From: Deinococcus arcticus
GTDB taxonomy: Bacteria; Deinococcota; Deinococci; Deinococcales; Deinococcaceae
Length of the DNA stretch: 64,000 nt
Reading direction: 5' to 3'
Assembly: GCF_003028415.1 (NCBI RefSeq)
Contig: NZ_PYSV01000002.1
Span: 62,001 to 126,000 of the forward strand
Made by a program: the position numbers and the translations under genes. The number at the start of each line of letters is the position of its first letter. Within the stretch, counting starts at the first letter, position 1. The notes below the pieces were generated by a model that saw only the letters and a program-made list of their open reading frames with translations, ran no database searches and had not been told where the DNA came from. Shown here piece by piece: positions 11,396-21,300 of the stretch.

Positions 11396-12459
11396 CGGCC
11401 CCCAGGGTAGCGGCTTTGAGAGCGGGGCACGGTGGGCAGCCCGCTCCAGGCGTCGCCGCGGGTGGCCACCGATTCGCGCAGCATCAGTTCCGGCCGGGGG
11501 GTCAGGGGGTCTGCAGGCTCGCCGCGCAGCCGGGCCAATACGGCGCGTGCCAGCCAGCGGCCCATCTCAGCCATGGGCTGGCGCACCGAGGACAGGGGCG
11601 GCGTCGTATACGCTGAGCCGGGCAGATCGTCAAAGCCGATCAGGGAGAGGTCCTGTGGCACGCGACGGCCCAGGCGGTGTAGCGCCAGCCGGGCGCCGTA
11701 GGCCATCTGGTCGTTGGCGCAGAACACGGCGCTCACCTGCGGGCAGCGCTGCAACAGCCGCTGCATGGCAATCACGCCAGACGCCTCCTGAAAGTCGCCC
11801 TGCACCACCAGCGAGGGCTGAAACCGCAGGCCGCACTCCTCCAGGGCCTCGCGGTACCCGCCCAGACGTTCGCGGGCGTCGGCGTGCTCCGGCGGCCCGC
11901 TGATGTGCCCGATCACCCGGTGGCCGCGCCCCACCAGATAGGTCACAAGGTCGCGCGCCGCTGGCCGCTGGTCCAGCGTCAGGCACACCCCGCCCCAGGC
12001 GCTCAGGTTCACCTGTCGCCCCAGCACCCCCACCGGCACGCGGGCCGCCACCGCCTGCAGTTGTCCATCGGGCAGGCCCCCGCCCAGCAGCAGCAGGCCC
12101 TCCACCCGGCGGCCCAGCAGCACCCTCAGCGCGTGCGCCTCTGCACCCGGGCGCCCCTGGCCGCTGACCACCAGGGGCGAGTACCCGCTGTCCAGCAGGC
12201 CGCGCTCAATCCCCTTCAGGGCGTCGGTGTAAAAGGGGCTGCCCAGGTCCGGGGTCAGCACGCCAATCAGGCCAGACGGCCCCGTGACCGGCCGGGGCGA
12301 GGCGGCCCTGTGGGTATACCCCAGGTGGTCCACGGCCCGGCGCACCAGCGCGGCCCGGATCTCGCTCACCTGGGCTGTGCCGTTCAGCACGCGCGACACG
12401 GTGCTGGGCGACACGCCTGCCGCACGCGCCACCTGGACCAGGGTGACGGTATGGGTCAT
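11392..12459 (-). CDS. LacI/GalR-family transcriptional regulator
   Basis: 355-aa repressor. The N-terminal helix-turn-helix is textbook LacI: VTLVQVARAAGVSPSTVSRVLNG, then the hinge helix region near residue 50. The periplasmic-binding-like effector domain follows (GLIGVLTPDLGSPFYTDALKGIE; VFCANDQMAYGARLALHRLG; SLIGFDDLPGSAYTTPPLSSV). A perfect 14-bp LacI-type palindrome sits just upstream of its promoter, so it probably represses itself and the secreted-protein gene downstream. No sugar-use genes adjoin it, so the inducer cannot be guessed and distant targets are likely. Confidence 0.92.
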   Translation of the reverse strand: MTHTVTLVQVARAAGVSPSTVSRVLNGTAQVSEIRAALVRRAVDHLGYTHRAASPRPVTGPSGLIGVLTPDLGSPFYTDALKGIERGLLDSGYSPLVVSGQGRPGAEAHALRVLLGRRVEGLLLLGGGLPDGQLQAVAARVPVGVLGRQVNLSAWGGVCLTLDQRPAARDLVTYLVGRGHRVIGHISGPPEHADARERLGGYREALEECGLRFQPSLVVQGDFQEASGVIAMQRLLQRCPQVSAVFCANDQMAYGARLALHRLGRRVPQDLSLIGFDDLPGSAYTTPPLSSVRQPMAEMGRWLARAVLARLRGEPADPLTPRPELMLRESVATRGDAWSGLPTVPRSQSRYPGGR

Positions 12460-12512
12460 GGGCGCCTCTCCCCGGACTGGGGCCGCAGGGGCTGAGGGTC
12501 AACCATAGGGCC

Positions 12513-12534
12513 AGTGTAGATGAAAGCGCTTTCA
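12513..12534 (-). promoter_or_regulatory. LacI-family operator and -10 box of the regulator gene
   Basis: TGAAAGCGCTTTCA at 12521-12534 is a perfect palindrome with the central CG typical of LacI/GalR operators. Immediately downstream on the minus strand is TACACT (12513-12518), a good -10 box. The operator fills the space between the -35 and -10 positions, so bound repressor would block the promoter. The rest of the gap to proC (about 12535-12764) shows no gene or site that I can support. Confidence 0.75.
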
Positions 12535-12764
12535 GATTCCAGCGGGACAGGAGCGCGTGTGCAGCTTGCGCCCTTTAAGAGGAGTCGCCTGCCTTGGCCC
12601 CGTTCTCTCTTCACCGAGGGACGGCAAGGAACAGCCTTGCCTCTCTTTTCAGCGGGCCAGCGCACATACATAGGCGCTCACGGACAGCCCGCTCCTGCCC
12701 TGACCAACGAGGCCAGAGCCAGCGGCCCTGGAGGCAAGCCCCAGGGTGACACTGGCCCCTGCCC

Positions 12765-13556
12765 TTAATCCTGGTCGCGGCCCAGTTCGTTGCCGCGCCG
12801 GGTGGCCTGCACCACCGCTTCAATCAGGCCGCCGCGCACGCCCGCCGCCTCCAGGGCGGCCAGGCCCGCAATCGTGGTGCCGCCGGGGCTGGCCACCTCG
12901 TCTTTCAGCAGGCCCGGGTGCGCGCGGCGCTGCAGCAGTTCGCCGGTGGCCACCAGCAGCTTGGCCGCCAGTTCGTTGGCCAGTGGCCGGGGCAGGCCCA
13001 TGCGCACGCCGCCGTCGGCCAGCGCCTCGGCCACCACGGCGGCGTAGGCGGGACCAGAGGCGCTCATGCCGGTGAAGGTGTTGAACAGGTGCTCGGGCAG
13101 GTCGTAGGTGTCGCCCACCGCGCCAAACAGGGTGCGGGCAAACGCCAGATCCCCCGCGTCGGTCGCCTCGCGCGGGCCGGTGATGGCCGTCTGGCTCAGG
13201 CCAATCGTGGCGGCGAGGTTGGGCATTACGCGGACCACCCGCTTGGTGCCCAGGCGCCGCGACAGGGCCGTCACGTTCACGCCCGCCATGGTAGAGATGT
13301 ACCCGGCGTTTTCCTGCGCCAGCCACTCGGCCGCCTCGGGAAACACGCGCGGCTGCAGGCTGATCAGAATGCGCTCGGCGCGGCCCAGTTCTGCAGGAGA
13401 GAGCACGCGGGCGCCGGTGCGCGCGGCGATCTCCTGGGCGCGCGGGGCGTTGGCGTCCAGCAGACCAATCTCGGCGGCGGGCATCACGCCGCGCGCGGTA
13501 ACCCCCTCCAGCAGTGCCAGACCCAGTTTTCCCACTCCGACGATGGCGAGCTTCAT
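12765..13556 (-). CDS. proC: pyrroline-5-carboxylate reductase
   Basis: 263-aa NAD(P)H-dependent enzyme making L-proline from pyrroline-5-carboxylate, the last step of proline synthesis. The N-terminal Rossmann motif is [14 protein letters not shown]. The family signature appears in the C-terminal dimerisation domain: [25 protein letters not shown] and later [16 protein letters not shown]. Length is normal. A TATACT -10 box (13564-13569, minus strand) ends 7 bases before the ATG, so the mRNA is probably leaderless. It is divergent from prmA. The proline-degrading genes lie 5 kb away in the same window. Confidence 0.95.
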   Translation of the reverse strand: MKLAIVGVGKLGLALLEGVTARGVMPAAEIGLLDANAPRAQEIAARTGARVLSPAELGRAERILISLQPRVFPEAAEWLAQENAGYISTMAGVNVTALSRRLGTKRVVRVMPNLAATIGLSQTAITGPREATDAGDLAFARTLFGAVGDTYDLPEHLFNTFTGMSASGPAYAAVVAEALADGGVRMGLPRPLANELAAKLLVATGELLQRRAHPGLLKDEVASPGGTTIAGLAALEAAGVRGGLIEAVVQATRRGNELGRDQD

Positions 13557-13656
13557 CCGGGCCAGTATAGGTGCGCCCCGCCCCCCGCCCGGGGCCGCCC
13601 GTGCAGATGTCCCCTGGGCAGCGCTGGGAGCAGGGCAACTCTGTACACTGCAGGCG

Positions 13657-14469
13657 ATGCTGGTGTATCACCTTCCCGGAACCTTCGACACGCGAGACGA
13701 TCACCTGGACCTGCTGTGGCAGGCCGGGGCCACCGGCCTGGAGGAGCGCGCGGGCGTGATCCGCGCCTACTTCGACGAGCAGACCCCCCTGCCCGAGGCG
13801 GTGCGCGACGGCGAGTGGCGCCAGGAAGCCGATCAGGACTGGCTGGCCGAGTTCAAGGCCAACCTCCGCCCGGTGGCGGCCGGGCGCGTGACCATCGTGC
13901 CGCCGTGGCTGCGCGCCGAGGTGAGCGCCCCGCAGGTGCCGCTGATCATCGAGCCGGGCATGGCCTTTGGCACTGGCCACCACGCCACCACCCGGCTGGC
14001 GGTGGAAGCCCTGAGCGCCCTGAACCTGAACGGCCGCACCGTGCTGGATGTGGGCACTGGCAGCGGCGTGCTGGCCATCGCAGCGGCGCTGCTGGGCGCG
14101 CGCTACGCCCTGGGGGTGGACATTGATCCCATCACCATTCCCATTGCCCGGGAAAACGCCGAGCTGAACGGGGTGCCGGCGGGCCGCAGCGCCTTTATGG
14201 AAGGCACCCTGGGCGACGAGCTGCCCGGCGACGTGGTGGAAGACGGCGTGTACGACGTGCTGGTGGCCAACCTGTACGCCGAACTGCACGACCTGCTGGC
14301 CGGGGCGTATGTGCCGCACCTGCGTCCGGGCGGCCCACTGATCCTGACCGGCATTCTGCTGGGCAAACTGCCGCTGGTGCGCGCGGCCCTGGCCCGCGAG
14401 GGCTTCACGGACGTGACCGTGCGCGAGGACGGCGAGTGGGCACTGGTCACCGCCCGCGCGGGCGCGTGA
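13657..14469 (+). CDS. prmA: ribosomal protein L11 methyltransferase
   Basis: 270-aa S-adenosylmethionine-dependent methyltransferase that trimethylates ribosomal protein L11. An N-terminal substrate-recognition domain (about 1-95) precedes the Rossmann-like catalytic domain. That domain has [14 protein letters not shown], motif [17 protein letters not shown], the ALGVDIDP acidic loop and the NLYAE motif in place of NPPY. The ATG at 13657 is 7 bases after a TACACT -10 box, pointing to a leaderless message. Its stop overlaps the GTG of rsmE (GTGA), forming a two-gene translation-modification operon. Confidence 0.95.
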   Translation: MLVYHLPGTFDTRDDHLDLLWQAGATGLEERAGVIRAYFDEQTPLPEAVRDGEWRQEADQDWLAEFKANLRPVAAGRVTIVPPWLRAEVSAPQVPLIIEPGMAFGTGHHATTRLAVEALSALNLNGRTVLDVGTGSGVLAIAAALLGARYALGVDIDPITIPIARENAELNGVPAGRSAFMEGTLGDELPGDVVEDGVYDVLVANLYAELHDLLAGAYVPHLRPGGPLILTGILLGKLPLVRAALAREGFTDVTVREDGEWALVTARAGA

Positions 14470-15170
14470 GCCCGGACCTGCCCCGCCACCGCCTGCGGGT
14501 GGGGGCACTGGGGCCCACGATGGTGCTGGGCCCGGGCGAGGCCCGCCACCTGCACGTGCTGCGCCTGCGCCCCGGGGACGAGGTGCGCGTGTTCGACGGC
14601 GGGGGCCAGGAAGCGCGCGCCACGCTGAGCGAGCTGGACGAGGGCCGCGCCGTGCTGACCCTGGGCGAGGCCGTCAGCGGCGCGGCCGAAACCCCCTTTC
14701 CCCTCACGCTGGGGGCCGCGCTGCTCAAGGGCGACAAGCTCTCGGACGTGGTGCGCGCCGCCACCGAACTGGGCGTGGCGCAGGTGCAGCTCCTGGTCAC
14801 CGCCCGCGCCGATGTGCGCGAAATTGGGCCGCAGAAGCTGGAGCGCCTGAACCGCGTGGCCCAGGAAGCCAGCAAGCAGTCGCGCCGCGCGGTGGTGCCC
14901 CCGGTGCGCCCACCCGTGCCCCTGGCCGCCTTTCAGCCAGCCGGACAGGTGCTGGTGGCGCAGCCGGGCGCCGAGGCGCGCGTGGCCGACGTGGTGGCGT
15001 GGCACGGCCCACTGACGGTGATTACCGGCCCCGAGGGCGGCCTGACCGACGCCGAGGTGGCGGCCCTGAGCGCACGCGGCGCCCACGCAGTCACCCTGGG
15101 GCCCCGCATCCTGCGCGCCGAAACCGCGCCGGTGGCCCTGCTGGGGGCCATCGCGGCGCTGGGACAGTAA
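14466..15170 (+). CDS. rsmE: 16S rRNA (uracil-1498-N3) methyltransferase RsmE
   Basis: 234-aa SPOUT-class methyltransferase modifying U1498 of 16S rRNA. The N-terminal PUA-like part contains [23 protein letters not shown]. The SPOUT core has [17 protein letters not shown] and the knot motifs [14 protein letters not shown] and [18 protein letters not shown], all diagnostic for RsmE. I use the GTG at 14466 because it overlaps the prmA stop and leaves the right N-terminus; the frame is open another 30 bp upstream. prmA-rsmE pairing is common in bacteria. Confidence 0.94.
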   Translation: MSPDLPRHRLRVGALGPTMVLGPGEARHLHVLRLRPGDEVRVFDGGGQEARATLSELDEGRAVLTLGEAVSGAAETPFPLTLGAALLKGDKLSDVVRAATELGVAQVQLLVTARADVREIGPQKLERLNRVAQEASKQSRRAVVPPVRPPVPLAAFQPAGQVLVAQPGAEARVADVVAWHGPLTVITGPEGGLTDAEVAALSARGAHAVTLGPRILRAETAPVALLGAIAALGQ

Positions 15171-15192
15171 GGCGGGAACAGGCGGGGCCCGC

Positions 15193-15921
15193 TCAGGCGC
15201 TCAGGGCGGTCGGCACCAGCTGGCGCCAGGACTGCACGCTGCCCACCTGGGCAGTCACGAAGCGTTCCAGGGCGCGCCACAGCGCCGGGCGCTGCTCGGC
15301 ACTCAGGGGGTGGGCCATGCTCTCGCGCACCGTGCGCCGCACCACACCCTGCAAGAAATCCAGCGCTTCGGCGGGGTAGGCGGGCAACGCGGCGCAGCGC
15401 GCGCACAGCAGCTGGCCGCCCAGGGGATCGGGGTGAGCGGGCGCCGGGGCCCCGCAGCGGGCGCAGCGGGCCGTCTGCGGCACAAAGCCGGCCAGGGCCA
15501 GCAGCTTGTAACTCATGACCAGCGCCACCCATTCGGGGTCGGGCTGGTGCGCCACGCCACGCAGGGCGCCGGCAAACAGCTCAAACGCCTGCTCGCTGAA
15601 CTCGCCTTCCTGAAACAGCGCGTCGGCAAACTCGGCCATCAGGTGGGCAAAGGCGTAGCGCCCCGGCTGGGCCAGGCTGGGCAGCGCGCCTTCCAGCACC
15701 GCCTGCTGCACGGTCGCCAGGTCGTTGCCGGGGGTCTGGTAAATCTGCACGCCCACATGGTGAAACAGGTTCAGGCGGCTGGACAGCGGGCCGCGCACGC
15801 CACCGCGCGCAATGGCCTTGAGTTTGCCCTGCGGGGTCAGCAGGGTCACGATGATGTCGCCCGCCGGGGTCACCCGGCGCCGAATCACAATGCCACTGCG
15901 GTTGGCGCTGCGCGACCTCAC
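15193..15921 (-). CDS. recO: DNA repair protein RecO
   Basis: 242-aa recombination mediator that, with RecR and RecF, loads RecA onto SSB-coated single-stranded DNA. The N-terminal OB-fold domain starts with [32 protein letters not shown]. The helical domain carries a zinc-finger-like pair, CARCGAP and LLCARCAA, as in the zinc-containing Deinococcus radiodurans RecO. Deinococci lack RecBC, so RecFOR is the main double-strand-break route (known for the genus). It is convergent with rsmE; the 22-bp gap has no visible terminator. Confidence 0.93.
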   Translation of the reverse strand: MRSRSANRSGIVIRRRVTPAGDIIVTLLTPQGKLKAIARGGVRGPLSSRLNLFHHVGVQIYQTPGNDLATVQQAVLEGALPSLAQPGRYAFAHLMAEFADALFQEGEFSEQAFELFAGALRGVAHQPDPEWVALVMSYKLLALAGFVPQTARCARCGAPAPAHPDPLGGQLLCARCAALPAYPAEALDFLQGVVRRTVRESMAHPLSAEQRPALWRALERFVTAQVGSVQSWRQLVPTALSA

Positions 15922-16007
15922 GCCCGGCAGTCTAGCGCCGCGCGGTCGCAGGGGGCTGTGCCACGGTCCACCATCGGCGCGCCGGGCGCCCCCTACACTG
16001 CAAGGCC

Positions 16008-16421
16008 ATGAGCGACCCGCGCAAGAAACACGACGAGCACAGCGCGCAGGATCTGCTGCGCGAACTGTTTCCAGACACCCACCGCGAACTGTTTGGCGAC
16101 GGCCACGGCCCGGCGCGCGCCACCCTGGGTCTGTACGAGGTGGCCGATGGCCGCCTGGCGCTGGTGCACGGTGACCAGCTGGCCGAATTCACGCCCATTG
16201 AGCCCAAGGGCAACAACCCCCTGCACTGCGACCTGTGCCACTACACGCGCAGCCGCAGCGAGGCCGCACTGTACCGGGTGCATGTGGCGGCGCGGCGCAC
16301 GCGCTACGTCACGCTGTGCCTGGGGTCGGCGGCCTGCGTGGCCCGGGCCGGTGAGCGCGCCCTGCTGAAGCTGGCCGGGCGCATCTTTCCCATTGAGCCT
16401 GTGGGGCCCGACGAACGTTGA
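16008..16421 (+). CDS. small zinc-finger protein, FBP-like
   Basis: 137-aa protein with CDLCHY and a later CLGSAAC, four cysteines placed like a treble-clef zinc finger. The pattern (an [18 protein letters not shown] stretch, then [16 protein letters not shown]) resembles the C-terminal domain of elongation-factor-G-binding proteins of the FusB/Fbp type, which free EF-G from stalled ribosomes. That assignment is tentative, as the N-terminal helical domain is shorter than in FusB. A hairpin terminator follows. It could equally be a generic zinc-binding stress protein. Confidence 0.55.
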   Translation: MSDPRKKHDEHSAQDLLRELFPDTHRELFGDGHGPARATLGLYEVADGRLALVHGDQLAEFTPIEPKGNNPLHCDLCHYTRSRSEAALYRVHVAARRTRYVTLCLGSAACVARAGERALLKLAGRIFPIEPVGPDER

Positions 16422-16488
16422 ATCGGGGGAAACGTTGAAGCGCGGTGAAGGCTGAACACCCCACACTGGTCCGGCCACACTAAAGCCA

Positions 16489-16515
16489 GAGGCACCCCAC
16501 ACAGGAGGTGCCTCT
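16489..16515. terminator. bidirectional terminator hairpin
   Basis: AGAGGCACC at 16489-16497 pairs exactly with GGTGCCTCT at 16507-16515, leaving a 9-base loop. It lies between the convergent zinc-finger and cold-shock genes and can end both transcripts. The U-tract is weak on both sides. Confidence 0.6.
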
Positions 16516-16532
16516 GACCTTGAAGACTGGGG

Positions 16533-16805
16533 TTACCAGCGGTCGTTGCGACGGCTGCCGCCGCCAGCGCCGCCACCGTACTCACTGACGGGAGCAGCTT
16601 TGGTCACGACAATGTTCTTGGCCTGGGGGCCCTTGCCGCGCTGACCTTCTTCGATTTCAAACTCGACTTCGTCGCCTTCGTTCAGCTTCTTGAAGCCGCT
16701 GGCCTGGATGGCGCTGAAGTGCGCGAAGACGTCGGGGCTGCCTTCAGTCTGAATGAAGCCGTAACCCTTTTCCGCGTTGAACCACTTTACTTTGCCTACT
16801 GCCAT
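16533..16805 (-). CDS. cold-shock-domain protein
   Basis: 90-aa CspA-family RNA/DNA-binding protein. The OB-fold carries both RNP motifs, KGYGFIQ (RNP1) and DVFAHFSAI (RNP2), and the standard opening [11 protein letters not shown]. It has a Gly/Arg/Ser-rich tail ([14 protein letters not shown]) beyond the usual 67-70 residues, which may add RNA affinity. The ATG at 16805 is preceded by TAAGGAG. A promoter about 95 bp upstream gives an untranslated leader, as is normal for cold-shock genes that regulate themselves through mRNA structure. Confidence 0.95.
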   Translation of the reverse strand: MAVGKVKWFNAEKGYGFIQTEGSPDVFAHFSAIQASGFKKLNEGDEVEFEIEEGQRGKGPQAKNIVVTKAAPVSEYGGGAGGGSRRNDRW

Positions 16806-16899
16806 AATGCACTCCTTAGCTCTCAAGGGCGATCCGGGGCGCCCAGAATCTGCCTGCGCGCCCCTTCTCAATGTGCGTACCCAGGAAAACTATGAGAGC

Positions 16900-16927
16900 A
16901 GTTTAGGGGGGGATAGCCCAAAGCAAA
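16900..16927 (-). promoter_or_regulatory. promoter of the cold-shock gene
   Basis: On the minus strand, TTTGCT (16922-16927) and TAAACT (16900-16905) are separated by 16 bases containing a run of seven C. Transcription would start near 16893, giving a leader of roughly 90 bases. In contrast to many neighbours, this gene is not leaderless and has a clear ribosome-binding site. Confidence 0.6.
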
Positions 16928-17017
16928 CGTGCCCTAGGTCACTTTTGACTCTGAGTGCGGGAATGTTAAGACCGGGCCCCTTGCCCCGGGAAGCTGCGCC
17001 CCCTACGGTCGGGGAAC

Positions 17018-17506
17018 ATGATGCCCTGGACAGAAATTGCCGCGCAGTTGCAGTTGCTCACCGGATTGCTGGTGGCAGCGGTGCTCAGCGGCCTGATCGG
17101 CTGGGAACGCGAGGCCCAGCGGGCCGGCGCGGGCCTGCGCACCCACATGCTGGTGGGGGTCAGCGCGGCGCTGTTCGTGGTGCTGGCTGAATCCCTGATT
17201 CGGCAGTTCGGCAATGACCACGCCGGGGTGCGCTTTGATGTGGTGGGTGTGCTGGCAGCGGTGGTCAGCGGCGTGAGTTTCCTGGGGGCGGGCACCATCT
17301 TTTCTTCCGGGCAGGGCCGGCAGATGCACGGCCTGACCACGGCGGCCAGCCTGCTGGCAACCGCCGGAGTGGGGGTGGCCTGCGGCCTGCACCTGTACGT
17401 GTTCGGGCTGGGGGCCACGCTGCTGTTTCTGTTCATCCTGCGCCCGCTGCACCGTCTGGCCGAGGGTGGCGGTGGACGCAACAGGGAAACAGGCGAGAAC
17501 AGCTGA
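17018..17506 (+). CDS. MgtC/SapB family membrane protein
   Basis: 162-aa inner-membrane protein with four to five hydrophobic helices (about 9-29, 43-60, 72-96, 105-125, 127-143). The family hallmarks are [31 protein letters not shown] and [35 protein letters not shown]. MgtC-like proteins help survival in low magnesium and modulate ATP synthase in some pathogens; the short form here lacks the cytoplasmic C-terminal domain of Salmonella MgtC. A TACGGT -10 box lies about 10 bases before the ATG. It is followed by the GntR gene in the same direction. Confidence 0.88.
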   Translation: MMPWTEIAAQLQLLTGLLVAAVLSGLIGWEREAQRAGAGLRTHMLVGVSAALFVVLAESLIRQFGNDHAGVRFDVVGVLAAVVSGVSFLGAGTIFSSGQGRQMHGLTTAASLLATAGVGVACGLHLYVFGLGATLLFLFILRPLHRLAEGGGGRNRETGENS

Positions 17507-17592
17507 ACGGCCCGCTTCCCAGCGCCACCACTGCAGCACCACTCGCCTGGGTGGGCAGAGGCCAACAGGGGGGCTGGTGACCCGGGCTCAAG

Positions 17593-17606
17593 TATTGTAT
17601 ACAGTA
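17593..17606 (+). promoter_or_regulatory. GntR/FadR-type operator before the regulator gene
   Basis: TATTGTATACAGTA is a 12-of-14 palindrome centred on GTATAC, the form seen at operators of FCD-domain GntR regulators. It lies 7 bases upstream of the ATG at 17613, in the expected position of the -10 region, so self-repression is likely. The same protein could control the proline genes from here if they are read through. Confidence 0.6.
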
Positions 17607-17612
17607 TCCACA

Positions 17613-18296
17613 ATGACCTCGTTTGAACGCCCCACCCTGGTGCGCGACGGTGTGTACGAACACCTGCGCCGCGCCGTGCTGGACGGCGTGCTGGCCCCCG
17701 GCGAACGCCTGGGCGAGGTGGAACTGGGGCAACAACTGGGCGTGTCGCGCACCCCCATCCGCGAGGCACTGATGCGGCTGGCCCAGGACGGCCTGCTGGT
17801 GGCCGAAGCGAACAAGGGAGTGCGGGTGCGCCTGCTGAGCGCCGCCGAGGCCCGCGACACCTACGTGGTGCGCGAGGAGTTGGACGGTCTGGCCGCCGCC
17901 CTGGCCGCGCAGCACCACACCCCGGCGGACGCCGCCGCGCTGCGTGCCGCCCTGGCCGAGCTGCACGCCGCGCCCGCCGACGACTACCGCGCCCAGACGC
18001 GCCTGGACCTTGCCTTTCACCGCGCCATCACGCACGCGGCCCAGAACGCCGCCCTGACACCCCTGGCCCGCGACCTGGAGCAGCGGGTGGCCCTGATCAA
18101 ACACCAGACCCGCACCTACAACGCCCACCCCCAGACCGACGCGCAGCACGCCGCCCTGCTGGACGCAATTCTGGCGCGCGACCCCGGCGCCGCGCGCGAG
18201 GCGGCGCGCCTTCACGTCCGCACTTTCGCCGCCCTGGTGCCCCACGACCTCAATCAGTCGCTGTTGATCCCCGGATCAACCGAGCGAAGCGAGTAG
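17613..18296 (+). CDS. GntR-family (FCD) regulator of the proline genes
   Basis: 227-aa repressor. The winged helix is at residues about 5-70 ([49 protein letters not shown]), followed by an all-helical FCD ligand domain with likely metal-binding histidines ([32 protein letters not shown]). The gene directly precedes proline dehydrogenase, so the effector is probably proline or pyrroline-5-carboxylate. Its last 12 residues ([12 protein letters not shown]) and stop codon come from family II repeat copy E, which has replaced the original C-terminus. This tail is likely dispensable. Confidence 0.88.
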   Translation: MTSFERPTLVRDGVYEHLRRAVLDGVLAPGERLGEVELGQQLGVSRTPIREALMRLAQDGLLVAEANKGVRVRLLSAAEARDTYVVREELDGLAAALAAQHHTPADAAALRAALAELHAAPADDYRAQTRLDLAFHRAITHAAQNAALTPLARDLEQRVALIKHQTRTYNAHPQTDAQHAALLDAILARDPGAAREAARLHVRTFAALVPHDLNQSLLIPGSTERSE

Positions 18297-18373
18297 CGAG
18301 AAAAGTGCCTCGCCCCGGAAATGGAAACGTTTCGGCACACTTCTGAACCGTTGAAATGCGGGGGCGAGGTACT
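18256..18373 (+). repeat. family II element, copy E (diverged, about 118 bp)
   Basis: Shows the family order: AGTCGCTGTTGATC, the small hairpin GTTGATCC/GGATCAAC, CCGAGCG, then a long-arm hairpin. Here the long arms are CCTCGCCCC and GGGGCGAGG rather than the GTTGCAC/GTGCAAC of other copies, so it is the most diverged member, and no clean TA duplication remains. It begins inside the GntR coding end and stops one base before the ribosome-binding site of proline dehydrogenase. Confidence 0.6.
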
Positions 18374-18386
18374 GAGGAGAATGCCC

Positions 18387-19319
18387 ATGATTGATCAGCT
18401 GTACCGCAAAGCCGTTCTGACCGTTGCCGGTCAGCAAGCCATCGAGAATGTCGTGCGCGCGCGCGGCTGGGGCATGGCCCAGCGCTTCGTGGCCGGCGAG
18501 ACCCCCCAGACGGCCATTGCCGCCGTGCAGGAACTTCAGCAGGACGGCATTCTGGCCAACCTTGACCTGCTGGGCGAGTTCATTGAGTCGCCCGAACAAT
18601 GCACCGCGTTTGCCGACAACGTGCTGACCATGATTGACGCGGCCCACGCGGCCGGCATTACGCCCTACGTGAGCATCAAGCTCTCCAGCGTGGGCCAGGG
18701 CAAAACCGTGGGGGGCGAGGACCTGGGCTTAAAGAACGCCCGGCGCATCATCGGGCGGGCGCGGCAATTTGGCGGCTTCGTGTGCCTGGATATGGAAGAC
18801 CACCCCCGCGTGGACCAGACGCTGGCACAGTTCCGCACGCTGGTGGGCGAATTCGGGCATGGACACGTGGGCACGGTGCTGCAAAGCTACCTCTACCGCA
18901 GCGAGGCCGACCGCGCGGCGCTGGACGACCTGCAGCCCAACCTGCGGGTCGTGAAGGGCGCGTACCTGGAACCCGAGACGGTGGCCTACCCCGACAAGGC
19001 CGATGTGGACGCTGCTTACCGCCGCCTGGTGTACGCGCACATGACGGCTGGCAACTACGTGAACGTGGCCACCCACGACGAACGCCTGATTGACGACGTG
19101 AAGATGTTCGCGCTGGCACACGGCATTGCCAGGGACGCCTTTGAGTTCCAGATGCTGTACGGCATTCGCCGCGACCTGCAAAAGAGCCTGGTGAAAGACG
19201 GCTACCGCGTGCGCGCCTACATTCCCTACGGCCGCGACTGGTATCCCTACTTCAGCCGCCGCATTGCCGAGACGCCGCGCAACGCGATGTTCGTCATTCG
19301 CGGCATGCTCCGGGGCTAA
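18387..19319 (+). CDS. proline dehydrogenase
   Basis: 310-aa FAD-dependent enzyme oxidising proline to pyrroline-5-carboxylate, the first step of proline catabolism; a stand-alone PRODH as in Thermus and Deinococcus rather than a fused PutA. The TIM-barrel motifs include [67 protein letters not shown] and the C-terminal [18 protein letters not shown], which holds the substrate-binding arginines. GAGGAG at 18374-18379 favours the ATG at 18387 over that at 18381. It starts 14 bp after a family II repeat. Confidence 0.95.
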   Translation: MIDQLYRKAVLTVAGQQAIENVVRARGWGMAQRFVAGETPQTAIAAVQELQQDGILANLDLLGEFIESPEQCTAFADNVLTMIDAAHAAGITPYVSIKLSSVGQGKTVGGEDLGLKNARRIIGRARQFGGFVCLDMEDHPRVDQTLAQFRTLVGEFGHGHVGTVLQSYLYRSEADRAALDDLQPNLRVVKGAYLEPETVAYPDKADVDAAYRRLVYAHMTAGNYVNVATHDERLIDDVKMFALAHGIARDAFEFQMLYGIRRDLQKSLVKDGYRVRAYIPYGRDWYPYFSRRIAETPRNAMFVIRGMLRG

Positions 19320-19338
19320 GACGCGCTTGAATACGGTC

Positions 19339-20367
19339 ATGTCCCTGCCGCCTGTTCATCCCCGCGCCATCAGTGGCCTGCGTAACTTCTTCCACGACTA
19401 CTTTCAGGCGGTGCGCGAACTGGGGCTAGACCAGACGCCCGAGCAGCGGCGCCACCTGCCTGAATTCTTCCTGACCTTCAGCGAGCACAGCGCGCCCCCG
19501 CTGACCCTGCACATCTACCCGGACGGCGCGCTGCAGACCGCCGGGGCCCTGGAGGACAAGATCCGGGCGCTGTTCTCTCCCCGGCTTGAGCCCCATGTGC
19601 GCGCCACACTGCACGAGATCAGTGAACGCGAGGGCATGTACCAGGGGTTTCAGCGCGGCGGGCAAACGCTGTACCTGCACCCGGCGGCGCTGCGGCGCCT
19701 GAGCCAGTTGCCGGTGGCGCGCGACGCCTACGGCGTGATTCATCTGACGCTGCTGTGGGCGCATCTGGTGAGCTTCGGCCTGCTCGCGCTGCTCCTGCTG
19801 CTGGCCGAGGGCGGGTTCCTTGAAAATCTGCTGGTGGTTGGGTTTTACGGCGTCCTGCTGCTGATCTCGTACTTCCTGCTGACCCTGCCCCTGCGGCTGA
19901 GCGCTGTACAGAAGGCGCTGGGCGGGGGGCGCCAGCGCGCCTTTGCCGCCATTCTGGCGGACTGTCAGCCGGTCGGCCGCCGCGCCCTGGACGAGCATCT
20001 GGCCGCCGAACTGCCTGCCGGCGTGCTGACGCGCCTGAACCAGTTGCCCGAACGCCGCCCGCAGCCGCTGGACGTGCTGATCCGCGACGAGTGGCGCCTG
20101 GGCGAGTTGTGGGACCTGGCCCACCAGGCCGCGCACGATCTGGCCAAGGTGCCTGAAAGCAGCCCCGAGTTTTCCCGCCTGAGCACCCAGACCGAGGCGC
20201 TGCTGGACGACGTGGCGCAGGCCTTTGCGCTGGCCCAGCTGCCCGAACCCGAACAGGCCACCCGCCTGAACACCCTGCGCGAGCAGATCACCCGTCACGC
20301 CCAGGCGCTGGGGGTGGGCCGTCAGGCGCTGCTGCCTGAGCCCACTTCCGCCCAGCCCTCCCGCTGA
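19339..20367 (+). CDS. membrane protein of the proline operon, unknown function
   Basis: 342-aa protein with one hydrophobic hairpin near residues 137-190 (two helices, the second rich in Leu, Val and Tyr). Flanking it are an N-terminal soluble domain of about 130 residues and a C-terminal helical domain of about 150 with many Glu/Leu/Arg heptad-like stretches. I recognise no family. It lies 20 bp after proline dehydrogenase and 22 bp before the NmrA-like gene, so it is part of the same transcript. A scaffold or regulatory role for a membrane-associated proline dehydrogenase is conceivable but unproven. Confidence 0.75.
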   Translation: MSLPPVHPRAISGLRNFFHDYFQAVRELGLDQTPEQRRHLPEFFLTFSEHSAPPLTLHIYPDGALQTAGALEDKIRALFSPRLEPHVRATLHEISEREGMYQGFQRGGQTLYLHPAALRRLSQLPVARDAYGVIHLTLLWAHLVSFGLLALLLLLAEGGFLENLLVVGFYGVLLLISYFLLTLPLRLSAVQKALGGGRQRAFAAILADCQPVGRRALDEHLAAELPAGVLTRLNQLPERRPQPLDVLIRDEWRLGELWDLAHQAAHDLAKVPESSPEFSRLSTQTEALLDDVAQAFALAQLPEPEQATRLNTLREQITRHAQALGVGRQALLPEPTSAQPSR

Positions 20368-20388
20368 GGACCAGCCAAAGGAGACCCC

Positions 20389-21300
20389 ATGACGGAACCC
20401 AGACCGCACCTGCCCGCTTCTACTCCACCGGGCCTGATCGGCGTGACCGGCGCCCCCGGGAACGTGGGCACGCCGCTGGTGCGTGAACTGCTGCGCCGGG
20501 GCGCCCGGGTGCGGGTGCTGGCCCGCCGCCCGGAGGTGGCCCGGCGGGCCCTGGCCGATGTGGCCGGGCAGGTGGAGTTCGCGCCGCTGACCTTCGGGGA
20601 GCGCCCCACCTACCGCGCGGCCCTGCAGGGCGTGGAGAAGCTGTTCGTGCTGCGCCCACCGCAGCTGGGGCGCGTGACGCGCGACCTCGTGCCCGCGCTG
20701 GACGTGGCCCTGGGTGCGGGCGTGACCCACTTCGCGCTGCTGTCGCTGCAGGGCGCCGAGCGCCTGACCGTCACCCCCCACGCGCAGCTGGAAGCGTACC
20801 TGCGCGGCACCGGCGCCGACTGGACCTTCCTGCGCCCCGGCTTCTTTCTGCAGAACCTGACCACCACCCACCGGCCCGAACTGCGCCGGGGCGAACTGGC
20901 TGTGCCTGCTGGCCAGGGCCGCACCGCCTTCGTGGACGTGCGCGATGTGGCCGAGGCGGCGGCCGCAGTGCTCACCCAGCCGGGGCACGCGGGGCGGGCC
21001 TACGAACTGACGGGGGCCCAGGCGCTGACCTACGGCGAACTGGCCCGCATCTTCACGGAGGCGCTGGGCCGTCCGGTGCACTACACCGATCCCTCGCCGC
21101 TGGCCTTTTTCCGGCTGCTGCGGGCACGCGGCGTGGCGCCGGCCCAGATTCTGGTGATGGAAGCCATCTACGCCACGGCCCGCTTTGGCCTCGCCGCTCA
21201 CGTCTCGGAGGACCTACCCCGCCTGCTGGGCCGCCCGGCCCGTACCGCACAGGCCTTCGCCCACGACCTGCCACACCTGCTGCAAGGAGACACCCCATGA
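20389..21300 (+). CDS. NmrA-like NAD(P)-binding protein
   Basis: 303-aa atypical short-chain-dehydrogenase fold. It has the Rossmann motif [32 protein letters not shown], the [10 protein letters not shown] strand where typical SDRs carry the catalytic Ser, and [14 protein letters not shown] followed by [16 protein letters not shown], diagnostic of the NmrA/YtfG (quinone oxidoreductase 2) group. The usual Tyr-x-x-x-Lys is absent, so it may act as a redox sensor or a quinone/NADPH-linked reductase. Its stop overlaps the start of the P5C dehydrogenase gene (ATGA) and GGAG precedes its own ATG. Confidence 0.83.
   Translation: MTEPRPHLPASTPPGLIGVTGAPGNVGTPLVRELLRRGARVRVLARRPEVARRALADVAGQVEFAPLTFGERPTYRAALQGVEKLFVLRPPQLGRVTRDLVPALDVALGAGVTHFALLSLQGAERLTVTPHAQLEAYLRGTGADWTFLRPGFFLQNLTTTHRPELRRGELAVPAGQGRTAFVDVRDVAEAAAAVLTQPGHAGRAYELTGAQALTYGELARIFTEALGRPVHYTDPSPLAFFRLLRARGVAPAQILVMEAIYATARFGLAAHVSEDLPRLLGRPARTAQAFAHDLPHLLQGDTP

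Noticed and set aside
12520..12768. 82-codon plus-strand frame upstream of the LacI gene
   Set aside because: Begins inside the LacI-type operator and has no recognisable protein features.
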